From Paramesorhizobium sp049065735 (GTDB taxonomy: Bacteria; Pseudomonadota; Alphaproteobacteria; Rhizobiales; Rhizobiaceae): a stretch of 64,000 bases of DNA. The translations under genes and the position numbers were made by a program. Of the stretch, positions 24,936-33,662 are shown piece after piece. The DNA lies in contig NZ_JBAKHD010000001.1 in the NCBI RefSeq assembly GCF_049065735.1, positions 686,893 through 750,892 of the forward strand. The letters are read 5' to 3'. A model generated the notes under the pieces. The model ran no database searches. It worked only from the letters and a program-made list of their open reading frames with translations, and had not been told where the DNA came from. The stretch's first letter is position 1; the number at the start of each line of letters is the position of its first letter.

Positions 24936-25154
24936 TTAGCCGTCTTTCCGGCGCGGCGGCTTTTCCATCCAGGAAATGATCCACATCGCCGGAAGCACCC
25001 AGAGGATACCCGTGAAGAAGAAATAGGCCAGATGCACCCAGCCGCTCGACTCCGCCAGATGGCCGACCGCGATGATCGTCGCTAGCACCGCATAGATCAT
25101 CACCAGCGCCACCAGCAAAAAGGTTCCGATCAGTTTCTTGAGCCTCACCCGCAT
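24936..25154 (-). CDS. DUF2842 family small membrane protein
   Basis: 72 residues with two membrane helices (LIGTFLLVALVMIYAVLATI and LAYFFFTGILWVLPAMWIIS) and a basic C-terminus (EKPPRRKDG). This matches alphaproteobacterial DUF2842; function unknown. The ATG at 25154 is preferred, with another at 25163. It is upstream of the CelD-like gene by 7 bases on the same strand and divergent from ctaA. Confidence 0.82.
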   Translation of the reverse strand: MRVRLKKLIGTFLLVALVMIYAVLATIIAVGHLAESSGWVHLAYFFFTGILWVLPAMWIISWMEKPPRRKDG

Positions 25155-25309
25155 CGGCCGCACCCCACTTGTCCTGCCGGTTTAACTACTGTTTCTGGCG
25201 CGCTAGGAAAAGGGGAAAGAAGGGCGACGGCGTGTCGCGCGGGTTTTGCTTGTCTTGCGGGCAGGGATGCGGCAGGTACTTGTGCGGATTTTAACGCGGA
25301 GTGAATGGC

Positions 25310-26380
25310 ATGTCGGTAACAGCGATGGGCGGCAAACTTGTTTCGCTGGGAGAGCAGGAGAAGCGCAACCGCCGCGCCGTGCGCATCTGGCTCTATGTGG
25401 TTTTCGCCGTGCTCATCGCCATCGTCATGGTCGGCGGCGCGACGCGGATGACCGGCTCCGGCCTTTCCATCACTGAATGGAAGCCGATCCATGGTGTAAT
25501 TCCGCCCCTCAATCACGCCGAATGGCAGGAAGAATTCGAGAAATACCAGCAGATTCCCCAGTATGAGCAAATCAACAAAGGAATGACGCTCGATCAGTTC
25601 AAGGACATCTTCTGGTGGGAATGGGCGCACCGCCTGCTGGCGCGGGGCGTCGGCTTTCTTGTCGCGATCCCGCTCGCCTTCTTCTGGATCACCGGCAGGC
25701 TGCAGCGGGGGTTGAAACCGCGCCTGCTTGGAATATTGGCGCTGGGCGGCCTTCAGGGCGCGATCGGCTGGTGGATGGTCTCCTCCGGCCTTGTCGAGCG
25801 CACGAGCGTCAGCCAGTACCGGCTCGCGACGCATCTGACGCTCGCCTGCATCATCATCGTCGCCGTCTTTTATGTCGCGCGCGGCCTAGCCACTTATACC
25901 GAGCGCCCCGCCGCCCGCTCCATCCAGCGCTTCGCCGGCTGGATGGTGGTGGCCGTCTTGGTGCAGATCTATCTCGGCGGCCTCGTCGCCGGTCTCCATG
26001 CCGGCCTTACCTACAACACATGGCCGCTGATGGACGGCTCGATCATCCCGTCCGATCTTTTCACGCAGGTTCCCTGGTGGCGCAACCTTTTCGAGAACCC
26101 GAAAACGGTGCAGTTCGCCCACCGCATGTTCGCCTATACGGTGCTGGTCCTGGCCGTCCTCAATGCTGTTCAGGCTTGGCGGATCGCGCCTGGCACGACC
26201 CATGCGCGCCGCACTTTGATGCTGGTCGGGCTGATCATGATACAGGCGGCAATCGGCATCGTAACGCTTCTCACCAGTGTTCCCATCCACTGGGGCCTGA
26301 CGCATCAGGCCTTCGCGCTGGTGGTGCTTGCCTTCGCCGTAGCCCACTGGCGGGCGTGCAAGGGGGCTTACGGGGACTGA
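25310..26380 (+). CDS. ctaA: Heme A synthase (COX15/CtaA)
   Basis: Inner-membrane monooxygenase that converts heme O to heme A for cytochrome oxidase. 356 residues with eight predicted helices and haem-ligand histidines in WEWAHRLLARGVGF, RLATHLTLA, QFAHRMFAY and GLTHQAFALV. The internal repeat of two four-helix bundles is visible. GGAG lies 8 bases before the ATG at 25310; a GTG at 25301 is less likely. It converges with the toxin gene 10 bases downstream. Confidence 0.95.
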   Translation: MSVTAMGGKLVSLGEQEKRNRRAVRIWLYVVFAVLIAIVMVGGATRMTGSGLSITEWKPIHGVIPPLNHAEWQEEFEKYQQIPQYEQINKGMTLDQFKDIFWWEWAHRLLARGVGFLVAIPLAFFWITGRLQRGLKPRLLGILALGGLQGAIGWWMVSSGLVERTSVSQYRLATHLTLACIIIVAVFYVARGLATYTERPAARSIQRFAGWMVVAVLVQIYLGGLVAGLHAGLTYNTWPLMDGSIIPSDLFTQVPWWRNLFENPKTVQFAHRMFAYTVLVLAVLNAVQAWRIAPGTTHARRTLMLVGLIMIQAAIGIVTLLTSVPIHWGLTHQAFALVVLAFAVAHWRACKGAYGD

Positions 26381-26389
26381 GTTCGCAGC

Positions 26390-26809
26390 TCAGCCTTCCC
26401 ATGGATTGAGCAGGGTTACACCGGTTTTCTCGAAATCGGTGACATTGCGCGTAACGAGCGTCATACCAAAGACGAGGGCGGTGGCTGCGATGAAGCTGTC
26501 CGCATAGGGCCGCGGATTCGGGACATGCAGCATCGCGCTCCTTCTTGCGACCGCCGTATCGACCGGAAGAATCCGGTTGTGGAACATAGGTATGACGTGT
26601 TCGTCCAGCCAGTTCCGTAGAACCGCGCCCTGAACAGGGTCTTTGCGCTCCATCTGAAGCGTGCCGATTGCGAGTTCTTGTACGACAACGGCCGAAAGAT
26701 AGAGGCTCGCACCGGGCACCTCGCGGCTCCATCGAGCAACGTTCAGGTCCGCTTTTCCAGTACGGACTTTGCGGAACTCAGAGATGACATTGGTGTCGAG
26801 GAGATACAT
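26390..26809 (-). CDS. vapC: VapC/FitB-like PIN-domain toxin
   Basis: 139-residue PIN ribonuclease. The metal-binding acids are in place: Asp5 (MYLLDTNVISE), Glu45 (VVVQELAIG), Asp104 (PYADSFIAATAL) and Asp125 (RNVTDFEKTG). Expected to cleave RNA, often initiator tRNA in characterised VapCs. The start shares its A with the antitoxin stop (TGATG), so production is coupled. FitB-like members have this length and spacing. Confidence 0.92.
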   Translation of the reverse strand: MYLLDTNVISEFRKVRTGKADLNVARWSREVPGASLYLSAVVVQELAIGTLQMERKDPVQGAVLRNWLDEHVIPMFHNRILPVDTAVARRSAMLHVPNPRPYADSFIAATALVFGMTLVTRNVTDFEKTGVTLLNPWEG

Positions 26810-27066
26810 CAGGACAAATCCACCTGGCCCGGCGTTTCGCGCGAGCGAGGGAATTCAATCTCAATGTCCTCGATGCCCGGCGGCAGGCCGAGTTCATCGA
26901 CGATGCTTCGCTGCTTGCCCAGGATGCGCTGGTATTCTTCAAAGGACAACAGGACGTGAGCGGGCTTACCGCGATCCGTGATAATGACCGGGCCATCATT
27001 GGCCGCACGCTTGGCGCGGCCAATATCCATATTAAGCTCGCGGCTGGATAATGTGGTAATGGCCAT
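26809..27066 (-). CDS. Phd/YefM-type antitoxin
   Basis: 85 residues: an N-terminal DNA-binding Phd fold (TTLSSRELNMDIGRAKRAA, GPVIITDRGKPAHVLLSFEEY) and an acidic C-terminal toxin-binding tail (IEDIEIEFPRSRE). The start is set by GGAGG six bases upstream of the ATG; the open frame to 27132 is spurious. It precedes and is coupled to the PIN toxin, and probably represses their shared promoter. Confidence 0.9.
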   Translation of the reverse strand: MAITTLSSRELNMDIGRAKRAANDGPVIITDRGKPAHVLLSFEEYQRILGKQRSIVDELGLPPGIEDIEIEFPRSRETPGQVDLS

Positions 27067-27136
27067 AAGGAACCTCCGCTTTGCTGCTGGTTCAATGTTG
27101 CTACCGTTACCACAAAACACCCTATTGCCCAAGCGG

Positions 27137-27964
27137 CTAGTAGGCAGACAGCCGCAAATCGCGCAGCGCGGCAGCGATTTTCAGCTCCCGCGCCTCATCC
27201 TTCTCATTGCCATCCTCCCGGTGCCATGCGGCGGAAAGGCAGCCATAGGCGAAGGCGTAGTCGAGAATAAAGGCCGGGTGCCGGTCGATGATCGGCGCGA
27301 AATGTTCTGCCATATGCCGGGCGCGCTCAAGATCGAGGCAGAGATCGTCCCGGTCGAGTGGATTGTAGAAGATATTAGCCGCATCGAATGCCGCGTCCCC
27401 AACGAGCCCGTGCGGATCGATCGCCAGCCAGCCGCGCGGGCTTTCGATGATATTCTCGTGGTGAATGTCGCCATGCAGCGGGATGGCCTTATGCGGCACT
27501 GCCAGCAGGCGCTTGGCGAGCTCGGCAGCTTCCGCATAGATCGGCCTTTTACCCGTCACGGCGAACAGCCCGGCAAAATGTTTTTCCAGCGGTTGCAGAT
27601 CGGCGGGGATAGACGAAGGGGAGGGCGTGTGCAGCGCGGCGAGGACTTGGCCGAAAATTTCGATGCACTCCGCATCCTTGCCCGCCTTCAGATGCTCTTC
27701 GAGATGATAGTTGCCCGCATATTCGAGCAGCATCGACGTGCCCCTCAGATCATGAAGCCGGGCCGCGCCATGGCCGTCCCGCCAGCGAAGATAATGCGCG
27801 CCGCGCAACTCCTCCATTCCTGCAGGCTTCAGTTTCTTGACCACCAAGGGCTCGCCCGGATGGTCCCGGCTCTCCACCTTCCACACATGGCTCGAATGCG
27901 TGTCGGCCAGCGGCTCGGACGAGAGGATATTCCACTCGGGCGGAAAGACCGGTTTTGCATCCAT
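27137..27964 (-). CDS. APH(6)/hydroxyurea-kinase-like phosphotransferase
   Basis: 275 residues of the aminoglycoside/hydroxyurea resistance kinase family (StrB-like). Motifs: Brenner-type catalytic HGDIHHENI and metal-binding AIDPHGLVGDAAFD followed by ANIFYNPLDR. Substrate is unknown; such chromosomal homologues are often not clinical resistance genes. The ATG at 27964 overlaps the argC stop (TGATG), so it is co-translated with arginine biosynthesis. A GTG at 27967 is an alternative start. Confidence 0.88.
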   Translation of the reverse strand: MDAKPVFPPEWNILSSEPLADTHSSHVWKVESRDHPGEPLVVKKLKPAGMEELRGAHYLRWRDGHGAARLHDLRGTSMLLEYAGNYHLEEHLKAGKDAECIEIFGQVLAALHTPSPSSIPADLQPLEKHFAGLFAVTGKRPIYAEAAELAKRLLAVPHKAIPLHGDIHHENIIESPRGWLAIDPHGLVGDAAFDAANIFYNPLDRDDLCLDLERARHMAEHFAPIIDRHPAFILDYAFAYGCLSAAWHREDGNEKDEARELKIAAALRDLRLSAY

Positions 27965-28899
27965 CACGCTTTACCGAGCATCAGATCCATGTTCTGCACC
28001 GCCGCCCCGGACGCGCCCTTGCCGAGATTGTCGAGCAGCGCGACGAGATTGACCTGCCCGTCGCCTTCTGTGCCAAAGACGAAGAGCTTCATGCGGTCGG
28101 TGCCGGCCAGTTCCTCGGCATCGACGCGGGGCAGCTTGGCGCTCGTCTCCAGCGGCACCACCTCTACGACATCCTGCCCGGCATAGTGCTCCACTAGCAC
28201 CGCATGGATATTTTCCAGCGAGGGCGTACCGGCCAGATCGCTCGTGTACAGCGGCACCTGCACGATCATGCCCTGCGGGAAACGCCCGACGCTGGGGCTG
28301 AAGATGGGCCGCCGGTCGAGCCTTCCATGCAATTGCAGCTCCGCGACATGCTTGTGCCGCAGCGGCAGACCGTAGAGGAAACTGTTCGCGGTCAGATGCT
28401 CAGGGTGATTCTCATCTTCCATCTGAGCGATCAACTGCTTGCCGCCACCCGTATAGCCCGAGACGGCATTGACCGTGACCGGGTAATCGGCAGGCAGCAG
28501 CCCGGCATCGCGCAACGGGCGGATGAGGGCGATGGCGCCGGTCGGGTAGCAGCCGGGATTGGCGACGAGCCGCGCCTCGGCGATCCGCTCGCGCTGGCCC
28601 TTGGCGAGTTCCGCAAAGCCATAGGCCCAGTCCGGATGAACGCGGTGCGCCGTCGAGGTGTCGATGACGCGCGTCGAATTATGCCCGTCGAGAAGCGCCA
28701 CCGCCTCGCGCGAGGCATCGTCGGGCAGGCAGAGGATGGCGATATCGGCGGCGCGCAGATAATCCGCGCGCAGATCCTTGTTGCGCCGCTCGACCTCAGG
28801 GATAGAGATCACGTCCAGATCGTCGCGACCGGCAAGCCGCGTCCTGATCTGCAGCCCGGTGGTGCCATGCTCGCCATCGATGAAGATTTTCGGTTTCAT
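27964..28899 (-). CDS. argC: N-acetyl-gamma-glutamyl-phosphate reductase (type 2)
   Basis: NADPH-dependent third step of arginine synthesis. The short type-2 form of 311 residues shows the nucleotide-binding start KIFIDGEHGTTGLQIR, the catalytic Cys in LVANPGCYPTGA and SGYTGGGKQLI. It lies 79 bases after speB on the same strand and is coupled to the kinase gene downstream. Confidence 0.96.
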   Translation of the reverse strand: MKPKIFIDGEHGTTGLQIRTRLAGRDDLDVISIPEVERRNKDLRADYLRAADIAILCLPDDASREAVALLDGHNSTRVIDTSTAHRVHPDWAYGFAELAKGQRERIAEARLVANPGCYPTGAIALIRPLRDAGLLPADYPVTVNAVSGYTGGGKQLIAQMEDENHPEHLTANSFLYGLPLRHKHVAELQLHGRLDRRPIFSPSVGRFPQGMIVQVPLYTSDLAGTPSLENIHAVLVEHYAGQDVVEVVPLETSAKLPRVDAEELAGTDRMKLFVFGTEGDGQVNLVALLDNLGKGASGAAVQNMDLMLGKA

Positions 28900-28978
28900 T
28901 GGCTTTTGCCCATAGTTTCAAAGCGATACGGATATTTGCAGAATCTGTTTTAGAGGGAGTTGAATCAAAGTCCGAAGT

Positions 28979-29929
28979 TCATCGTCGCGTCTTCTTCTCC
29001 GCCAGCAAGCCCAGATAATACATGGCAATCGTCGCTCCGGCGATGGCGGTTATATCGGCATGGTCATAGGCGGGCGCAATTTCCACCACATCGGCCCCAA
29101 CGATATCGAGCCCGCCAAGCTGGCGTAGAACTGAGAGCATTTTCGCCGAGGACGGGCCTCCCGCCACCGGGGTTCCCGTGCCGGGCGCATGGGCCGGATC
29201 GAGGCAGTCGATGTCGAAGGTCAGATAGACCTTTCGGCCTGCGGTCCGCTCGACGATGGCCCCGGCAATGGCCGCCGCGGACATTTCTTCTACCTCATAT
29301 CCATGGATGAGCTTGATGCCGCAATCCTCCGGCGCATGGGTGCGAATGCCGATCTGGATCGAATGATCTGGATCGATGACGCCGTCCCGCACAGCGCGCC
29401 CGACGAAAGAACCGTGATCGATGCGCCTGCCATCGTCGAACCATGTGTCCTGATGCGCGTCGAACTGCACCAGCGCCAGCGGGCCATATTTCGCCGCATG
29501 CGCCCTCAAGAGTGGCCAGGTGACGAAATGATCGCCGCCGAGCGAGAGCAGGAACGCACCGGATTTCAGAATCTTTGCCGCTTCCCGCTCGATCGTGGCA
29601 GGCGTCTTCTGGTGGTTGCCATAGTCGAGCAGGCAATCGCCATAATCGATCACCGCCAGCGCTTCGAAAAGATCGCGGCTGAAGGGATATTGCGGGTCGT
29701 TGTCGAAAATCACCGAAGCGCGCCGGATCGCCTGCGGCCCGAACCGTGCGCCGGGCCGGTTGGAAACCGCCGCATCGAACGGAATGCCCCACACCACCGC
29801 ATCCGCACCATTCAGGTTCTTGCTATAGCGCCGCCGCATGAAAGACAGCGCGCCCGCATAGGTCGGGTCCGTTGCCGCGCCGGTCAGACTGCGTGCGGTA
29901 AAAGCATGATCGATGGTTTTAGAAGGCAT
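28979..29929 (-). CDS. speB: Agmatinase / ureohydrolase family enzyme
   Basis: 316 residues with all the binuclear manganese motifs of the arginase superfamily: GGDHFVTWPL, FDAHQDTW and FDIDCLDPAHAPGTG. Agmatinase, which forms putrescine and urea from agmatine, is the best fit by length and PAHAPGTGTPVAGG. Related guanidino-hydrolases cannot be excluded. It lies upstream of argC, consistent with arginine/polyamine metabolism. Confidence 0.92.
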   Translation of the reverse strand: MPSKTIDHAFTARSLTGAATDPTYAGALSFMRRRYSKNLNGADAVVWGIPFDAAVSNRPGARFGPQAIRRASVIFDNDPQYPFSRDLFEALAVIDYGDCLLDYGNHQKTPATIEREAAKILKSGAFLLSLGGDHFVTWPLLRAHAAKYGPLALVQFDAHQDTWFDDGRRIDHGSFVGRAVRDGVIDPDHSIQIGIRTHAPEDCGIKLIHGYEVEEMSAAAIAGAIVERTAGRKVYLTFDIDCLDPAHAPGTGTPVAGGPSSAKMLSVLRQLGGLDIVGADVVEIAPAYDHADITAIAGATIAMYYLGLLAEKKTRR

Positions 29930-29974
29930 GGTGTTTCGATATCCGCAAATTTGCTGCTTCGGCGAGGGGTGGAA

Positions 29975-30415
29975 TCATCGCTGCCATCGGTAAAGCACGT
30001 CCGGTTCTTTTTCCTCATTTTCGCGGCCATCGGTAACGTCGACCGCGACGAAGCCGCGCTTTTCATAAAAGCGCCGCGCGGCATCGTTGCGCTGGAACGT
30101 CCAGAGCTGGAGCAGGTCGAAACTCTCTTGCGCTTTCTCTAGAAGAGCGCTCCCGATGCCGGCCGCTTGAAAGTCCGGCAGCACATAGAGCTGATCGATC
30201 CAGCCCGGCCTGAAAGCGATGAAACCGGCCAGCGTGTCCGTCCAGGCCCCCCATAGGGTGCATTTAGAAAACAGATGGTCTCGGAAAAAGGCTCTATCTT
30301 CTTCAGGCGTATGCAGGCCCGTGAGCCAGGGCAAAGCTTGGTCGAAGGCGATACGGTGCACCCCAGCCGCCACGTCCATATCGTCCAGCTCCAATTGCCT
30401 GATCGTGTAGCGCAT
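29975..30415 (-). CDS. GNAT family N-acetyltransferase
   Basis: 146 residues. The acetyl-CoA binding region is YVLPDFQAAGIGSALLEKAQE (Q/RxxGxG/A, about residue 85) followed by a LQLWTFQRNDAARRFYEKRGF end typical of small-molecule or protein acetyltransferases. Substrate unknown. On the same strand as speB, 45 bases apart. Confidence 0.9.
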   Translation of the reverse strand: MRYTIRQLELDDMDVAAGVHRIAFDQALPWLTGLHTPEEDRAFFRDHLFSKCTLWGAWTDTLAGFIAFRPGWIDQLYVLPDFQAAGIGSALLEKAQESFDLLQLWTFQRNDAARRFYEKRGFVAVDVTDGRENEEKEPDVLYRWQR

Positions 30416-30439
30416 GTTCCCGAAGCCCGTTATGCTAGG

Positions 30440-30790
30440 TTAAGCTTCCACCGTTCTTGCATCGAACCCATAAGCGCGTTCCACGCGGGCGATGCGGACG
30501 CGATAGGCTTGATACCATTGCTGGCGGCCCATCTTCTGCGCCATGAGATGGTCGACGTCGCGCTTCCATGCGCGAATGCTCTCTTCATCCGCCCAGAACG
30601 AGTTGGTGATGCCGAAACCTTCGGCGTCCCTCGCGCTCTCGACACCCAGATAACCGGGCTGTTTCGCGGCAAGTTCCGCCATGCGAACGGCCATGTCACC
30701 ATAGCCTTCATCGCCCGGCACGCGCTGCGACGAAAACGCAACGACGAAATAAGGCGGCTCCGGCGTGAGAGCGAAGCGGTTGGAGGACAT
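30440..30790 (-). CDS. Antibiotic biosynthesis monooxygenase (ABM) domain protein
   Basis: 116 residues with a ferredoxin-like ABM fold: YFVVAFSSQR, MAELAAKQPGYLGVES and FGITNSFWADEESIRAWK. Many such proteins are haem-degrading or redox enzymes, others are uncharacterised; no specific role can be given. It follows rpsI on the same strand but a terminator hairpin separates them. Confidence 0.85.
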   Translation of the reverse strand: MSSNRFALTPEPPYFVVAFSSQRVPGDEGYGDMAVRMAELAAKQPGYLGVESARDAEGFGITNSFWADEESIRAWKRDVDHLMAQKMGRQQWYQAYRVRIARVERAYGFDARTVEA

Positions 30791-30829
30791 TGCATTAACC
30801 CCTAAAGATCGATTCTCGTCATCAATAAC

Positions 30830-30857
30830 AAAAAAGCGGACCCGAAGGCCCGCTTTT
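30830..30857 (-). terminator. Rho-independent terminator of rplM-rpsI
   Basis: Hairpin with arms at 30832-30842 and 30847-30857 (one mismatch, loop CGAA). On the minus strand the stem is followed by TTTTTTGTTATT. It lies 28 bases beyond the rpsI stop. Confidence 0.8.
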
Positions 30858-30884
30858 CCGTGGGTTCCGCCCGAACGCCAAAAC

Positions 30885-31367
30885 TTAACGCTTGGAGAAC
30901 TGGAACGAACGGCGGGCCTTGGCCTTGCCGTACTTCTTTCGCTCGACCACGCGGCTGTCGCGGGTGAGGAAGCCGCCCTTTTTCAGAACCGCACGCAGGC
31001 CCGGCTCATAATAGGTCAGCGCCTTGGAGATGCCGTGACGCACCGCACCCGCCTGGCCGGAGAGACCGCCGCCGGTGACGGTGGCGATGATGTCGAACTG
31101 GCCGGCGCGGTTGGTCGCGACGATCGGCTGCTGCAGGATCATCTGCAGCACGGGGCGCGCGAAATATTTGTCGAATTCCTTGTCGTTCACGACGATCTTG
31201 CCGGAGCCCGGCTTGACCCAGACGCGGGCAACCGCGTCCTTGCGCTTGCCGGTCGCATAGGCGCGGCCATGGGCGTCGAGCTTCTGGACGTGAACCGGCG
31301 CGGCTTCCGCCTGTGCCGCGGCTGCGACAGTGCCGAGTTCCTGGAGCGAGTTGATCTGCTCAGCCAT
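30885..31367 (-). CDS. rpsI: 30S ribosomal protein S9
   Basis: 160 residues. Family core GRAYATGKRKDAVARVWVKPG and the basic C-terminal tail ending in KARRSFQFSKR, which reaches the ribosomal P site. The N-terminal extension of about 30 residues is common in Alphaproteobacteria. It starts 3 bases after rplM. Confidence 0.97.
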   Translation of the reverse strand: MAEQINSLQELGTVAAAAQAEAAPVHVQKLDAHGRAYATGKRKDAVARVWVKPGSGKIVVNDKEFDKYFARPVLQMILQQPIVATNRAGQFDIIATVTGGGLSGQAGAVRHGISKALTYYEPGLRAVLKKGGFLTRDSRVVERKKYGKAKARRSFQFSKR

Positions 31368-31369
31368 GA

Positions 31370-31834
31370 TTATGCAGTCCTCTTGTTCTTGCGGTTCAGC
31401 GCGCCGACATCGAGCACCTCGGGCTGCTGGGCTTCATGCGGATGGCTGGCACCGGCATAGACGCGCAGATTCTTCATCTGGCGGCGGCCGAGAGGCCCGC
31501 GCGGAATCATGCGTTCCACGGCCTTCTCGACGATGCGCTCGGGGAAACGGCCCTCGAGGATTTGGCGCGCGGTGCGCTCCTTGATGCCGCCGGGATAGCC
31601 GGTGTGCCAGTAATATTTCTTGTCCTGGACCTTTTTGCCGGTCAGGACCACCTTGTCGGCATTGATGATGATGACATTGTCGCCATCGTCCACATGCGGG
31701 GTGAAGGTGGCTTTGTGCTTGCCGCGCAGGCGGTTGGCGACGATGGTGGCGAGACGACCGACGACGAGACCCTCGGCGTCGATCAGCACCCACTTCTTCA
31801 CCACTTCTGCCGGCTTCTGGGAGAAGGTTGTCAT
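31370..31834 (-). CDS. rplM: 50S ribosomal protein L13
   Basis: 154 residues, beginning MTTFSQKPAEVVKKWVLIDA and containing LRGKHKATFTPHVDDGD and the MIPRGPLGRRQMKNLRVYAG signature. AAGGAAC lies upstream of the chosen ATG; the frame continues upstream to 31930 but without family similarity. The leader has CCTTG-CCATGC-CAAGG followed by ATTTTT, a weak hairpin that could serve attenuation. Confidence 0.97.
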   Translation of the reverse strand: MTTFSQKPAEVVKKWVLIDAEGLVVGRLATIVANRLRGKHKATFTPHVDDGDNVIIINADKVVLTGKKVQDKKYYWHTGYPGGIKERTARQILEGRFPERIVEKAVERMIPRGPLGRRQMKNLRVYAGASHPHEAQQPEVLDVGALNRKNKRTA

Positions 31835-32343
31835 GGTCAGGTTCCTTGAAAAATCCTTGGCATGGCAAGGCATTTTTTGTTGCTTGCGTTGTTTCGGAAG
31901 GCGTAGCCATCCGGACAACAATAGATGCAAGATATCCAGTATCTCATATCTGGTATTTCACACCTTGCGCGGCCCAATACAGGGGAATTGGCGGCGCGTC
32001 AAGCGGTGATTTCGAAGAGTGTTCGGAAAATAGCAATTAAAACAATGGTTTATAATATTGGTATTATAATACCGCATTAAAAATGAACCCTCCGCGCCCT
32101 TCCGGTCGTCATTCTCGGGCTTGTCCCGAGAATCTACAGAGGTCGAATCTGTCTGGACGGTAATCGCTATTCCGCTGTCTTATGGCAGATTCTCGGGACA
32201 AGCCCGAGAATGCGGCGGAGAGGAGGAGAGGGCGGTCGAATAACCTAACACCCGCATCTTTTCCGAATGAATTTGCTTTGATTCCGCCGCGCGGCTGGTC
32301 ATAGATAGCGATAACGAAACAGAGACCATCGAGTGGAGGAATC
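31835..32343. other. Divergent rplM / metY intergenic region
   Basis: About 510 bases without a gene. It contains, from rplM outward, the rplM leader, an AT-rich block with a perfect 14-base palindrome GGTATTATAATACC at 32060-32073, the inverted-repeat element at 32110-32212, and the metY leader. No SAM riboswitch consensus was recognised in front of metY. Confidence 0.6.
32110..32212. repeat. Inverted-repeat element with CTTGT-loop hairpins
   Basis: Arms 32110-32135 and 32187-32212 are perfect 26-base inverted repeats separated by 51 bases. Each arm is itself a hairpin: stem ATTCTCGGG/CCCGAGAAT with loop CTTGT (ACAAG on the other strand). The element at 62971-63125 has the same plan and the same loop but a different stem. 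Confidence 0.8.
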
Positions 32344-33630
32344 ATGGCTCACCGCACCCCCGGTATCGAAACTCTTGCTGTTCATGCCGGCGCGAAGCCC
32401 GACCCGGCGACGGGCGCGCGCGCAACGCCGATCTACCAGACGACATCCTTCGTCTTCGAGGACGCGGACCATGCCGCCGCGCTTTTCGGACTGCAGGCTT
32501 TCGGCAATATCTATACCCGCATCACCAACCCGACCCAGGCGGTGCTGGAGGAGCGCATCGCCGCGCTTGAAGGCGGCACGGCCGCACTGGCGACGGCGTC
32601 CGGCCATGCGGCGCAGCTTCTCACCTTCCATACACTGCTGCAGCCGGGCGATAATTTCATCGCCGCCAACAAGCTCTATGGCGGCTCGATGAACCAGTTC
32701 GGCCATGCCTTCAAATCCTTTGGCTGGGAGGTGCGCTGGGCCAATACGGATGATCCCGCCTCCTTCGAAAGCCTCATCGACGGGCGCACCCGCGCTATCT
32801 TTGTCGAAAGCATCGCCAATCCCGGCGGCATCATCGTCGATCTGGAGAAACTGGCGGAGGTTGCGCAAAAGCACGGCCTGCCGCTCATCGTCGACAACAC
32901 GCTCGCCTCGCCCTATCTCATCCGCCCCATCGAGCATGGCGCGGATATCGTCCTCCACTCGCTGACGAAATTCATCGGCGGTCACGGTAATTCCATGGGC
33001 GGCATCATTGTCGATGGCGGCACGTTCGACTGGTCGAAATCCGGCAACTATCCGCTGCTGTCGGAGCCGCGCCCGGAATATGCCGGTATGGTCCTGCACC
33101 AGACCTTCGGCAACATTGCCTTCGCCATCGCTGCCCGCGTGCTGGGCATGCGCGACCTCGGCCCCGCCATTTCGCCCTTCAACGCCTTCCAGCTCTTGAC
33201 CGGCGTGGAGACACTGCCGCTGCGCATGCAGCGGCACTCAGACAACGCGCTGAAGGTCGCCGAATGGCTGCAAAAGCACGACAAGATCGCCTGGGTCTCC
33301 TATTCGGCACTCCCCTCGGACAAATATCACGCGCTGCAGCAGAAATATTCGCCCAAGGGCGGCGGCGCGGTGCTGACTTTTGGGCTGAAGGGCGGCTACG
33401 AGGCGGGCGTCAAGCTGGTCGACAGCCTCGAGCTCTTCTCCCATCTCGCCAATATCGGCGACACGCGCTCCCTCGTCATCCACCCCGCCTCGACAACGCA
33501 CCGCCAGCTCTCCGACGAGCAGAAGATCGCCGCCGGGGCGGGGCCGGATGTGGTGCGCCTCTCCATCGGCATCGAAAATGCGGAGGACATCATCGCCGAT
33601 CTTGACCAGGCCTTGGCAAAGGCGGGCTGA
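32344..33630 (+). CDS. metY: O-acetylhomoserine aminocarboxypropyltransferase / sulfhydrylase
   Basis: PLP enzyme making homocysteine (or methionine) directly from O-acetylhomoserine and sulfide. 428 residues, the long form typical of MetY, with the PLP lysine in LHSLTKFIGGHGNSMGG and the Cys/Met-metabolism core RITNPTQAVLEERIAALEGG. GGAGG lies five bases upstream of the ATG. Confidence 0.94.
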   Translation: MAHRTPGIETLAVHAGAKPDPATGARATPIYQTTSFVFEDADHAAALFGLQAFGNIYTRITNPTQAVLEERIAALEGGTAALATASGHAAQLLTFHTLLQPGDNFIAANKLYGGSMNQFGHAFKSFGWEVRWANTDDPASFESLIDGRTRAIFVESIANPGGIIVDLEKLAEVAQKHGLPLIVDNTLASPYLIRPIEHGADIVLHSLTKFIGGHGNSMGGIIVDGGTFDWSKSGNYPLLSEPRPEYAGMVLHQTFGNIAFAIAARVLGMRDLGPAISPFNAFQLLTGVETLPLRMQRHSDNALKVAEWLQKHDKIAWVSYSALPSDKYHALQQKYSPKGGGAVLTFGLKGGYEAGVKLVDSLELFSHLANIGDTRSLVIHPASTTHRQLSDEQKIAAGAGPDVVRLSIGIENAEDIIADLDQALAKAG

Positions 33631-33662
33631 TTCCTGTGACGTTGCGCGCGCTCTTCCTCCCC

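Noticed and set aside
32213..32343. Possible SAM-II or other methionine riboswitch ahead of metY
   Set aside because: The short pseudoknot consensus was not found; only a GGAGG ribosome site is clear.
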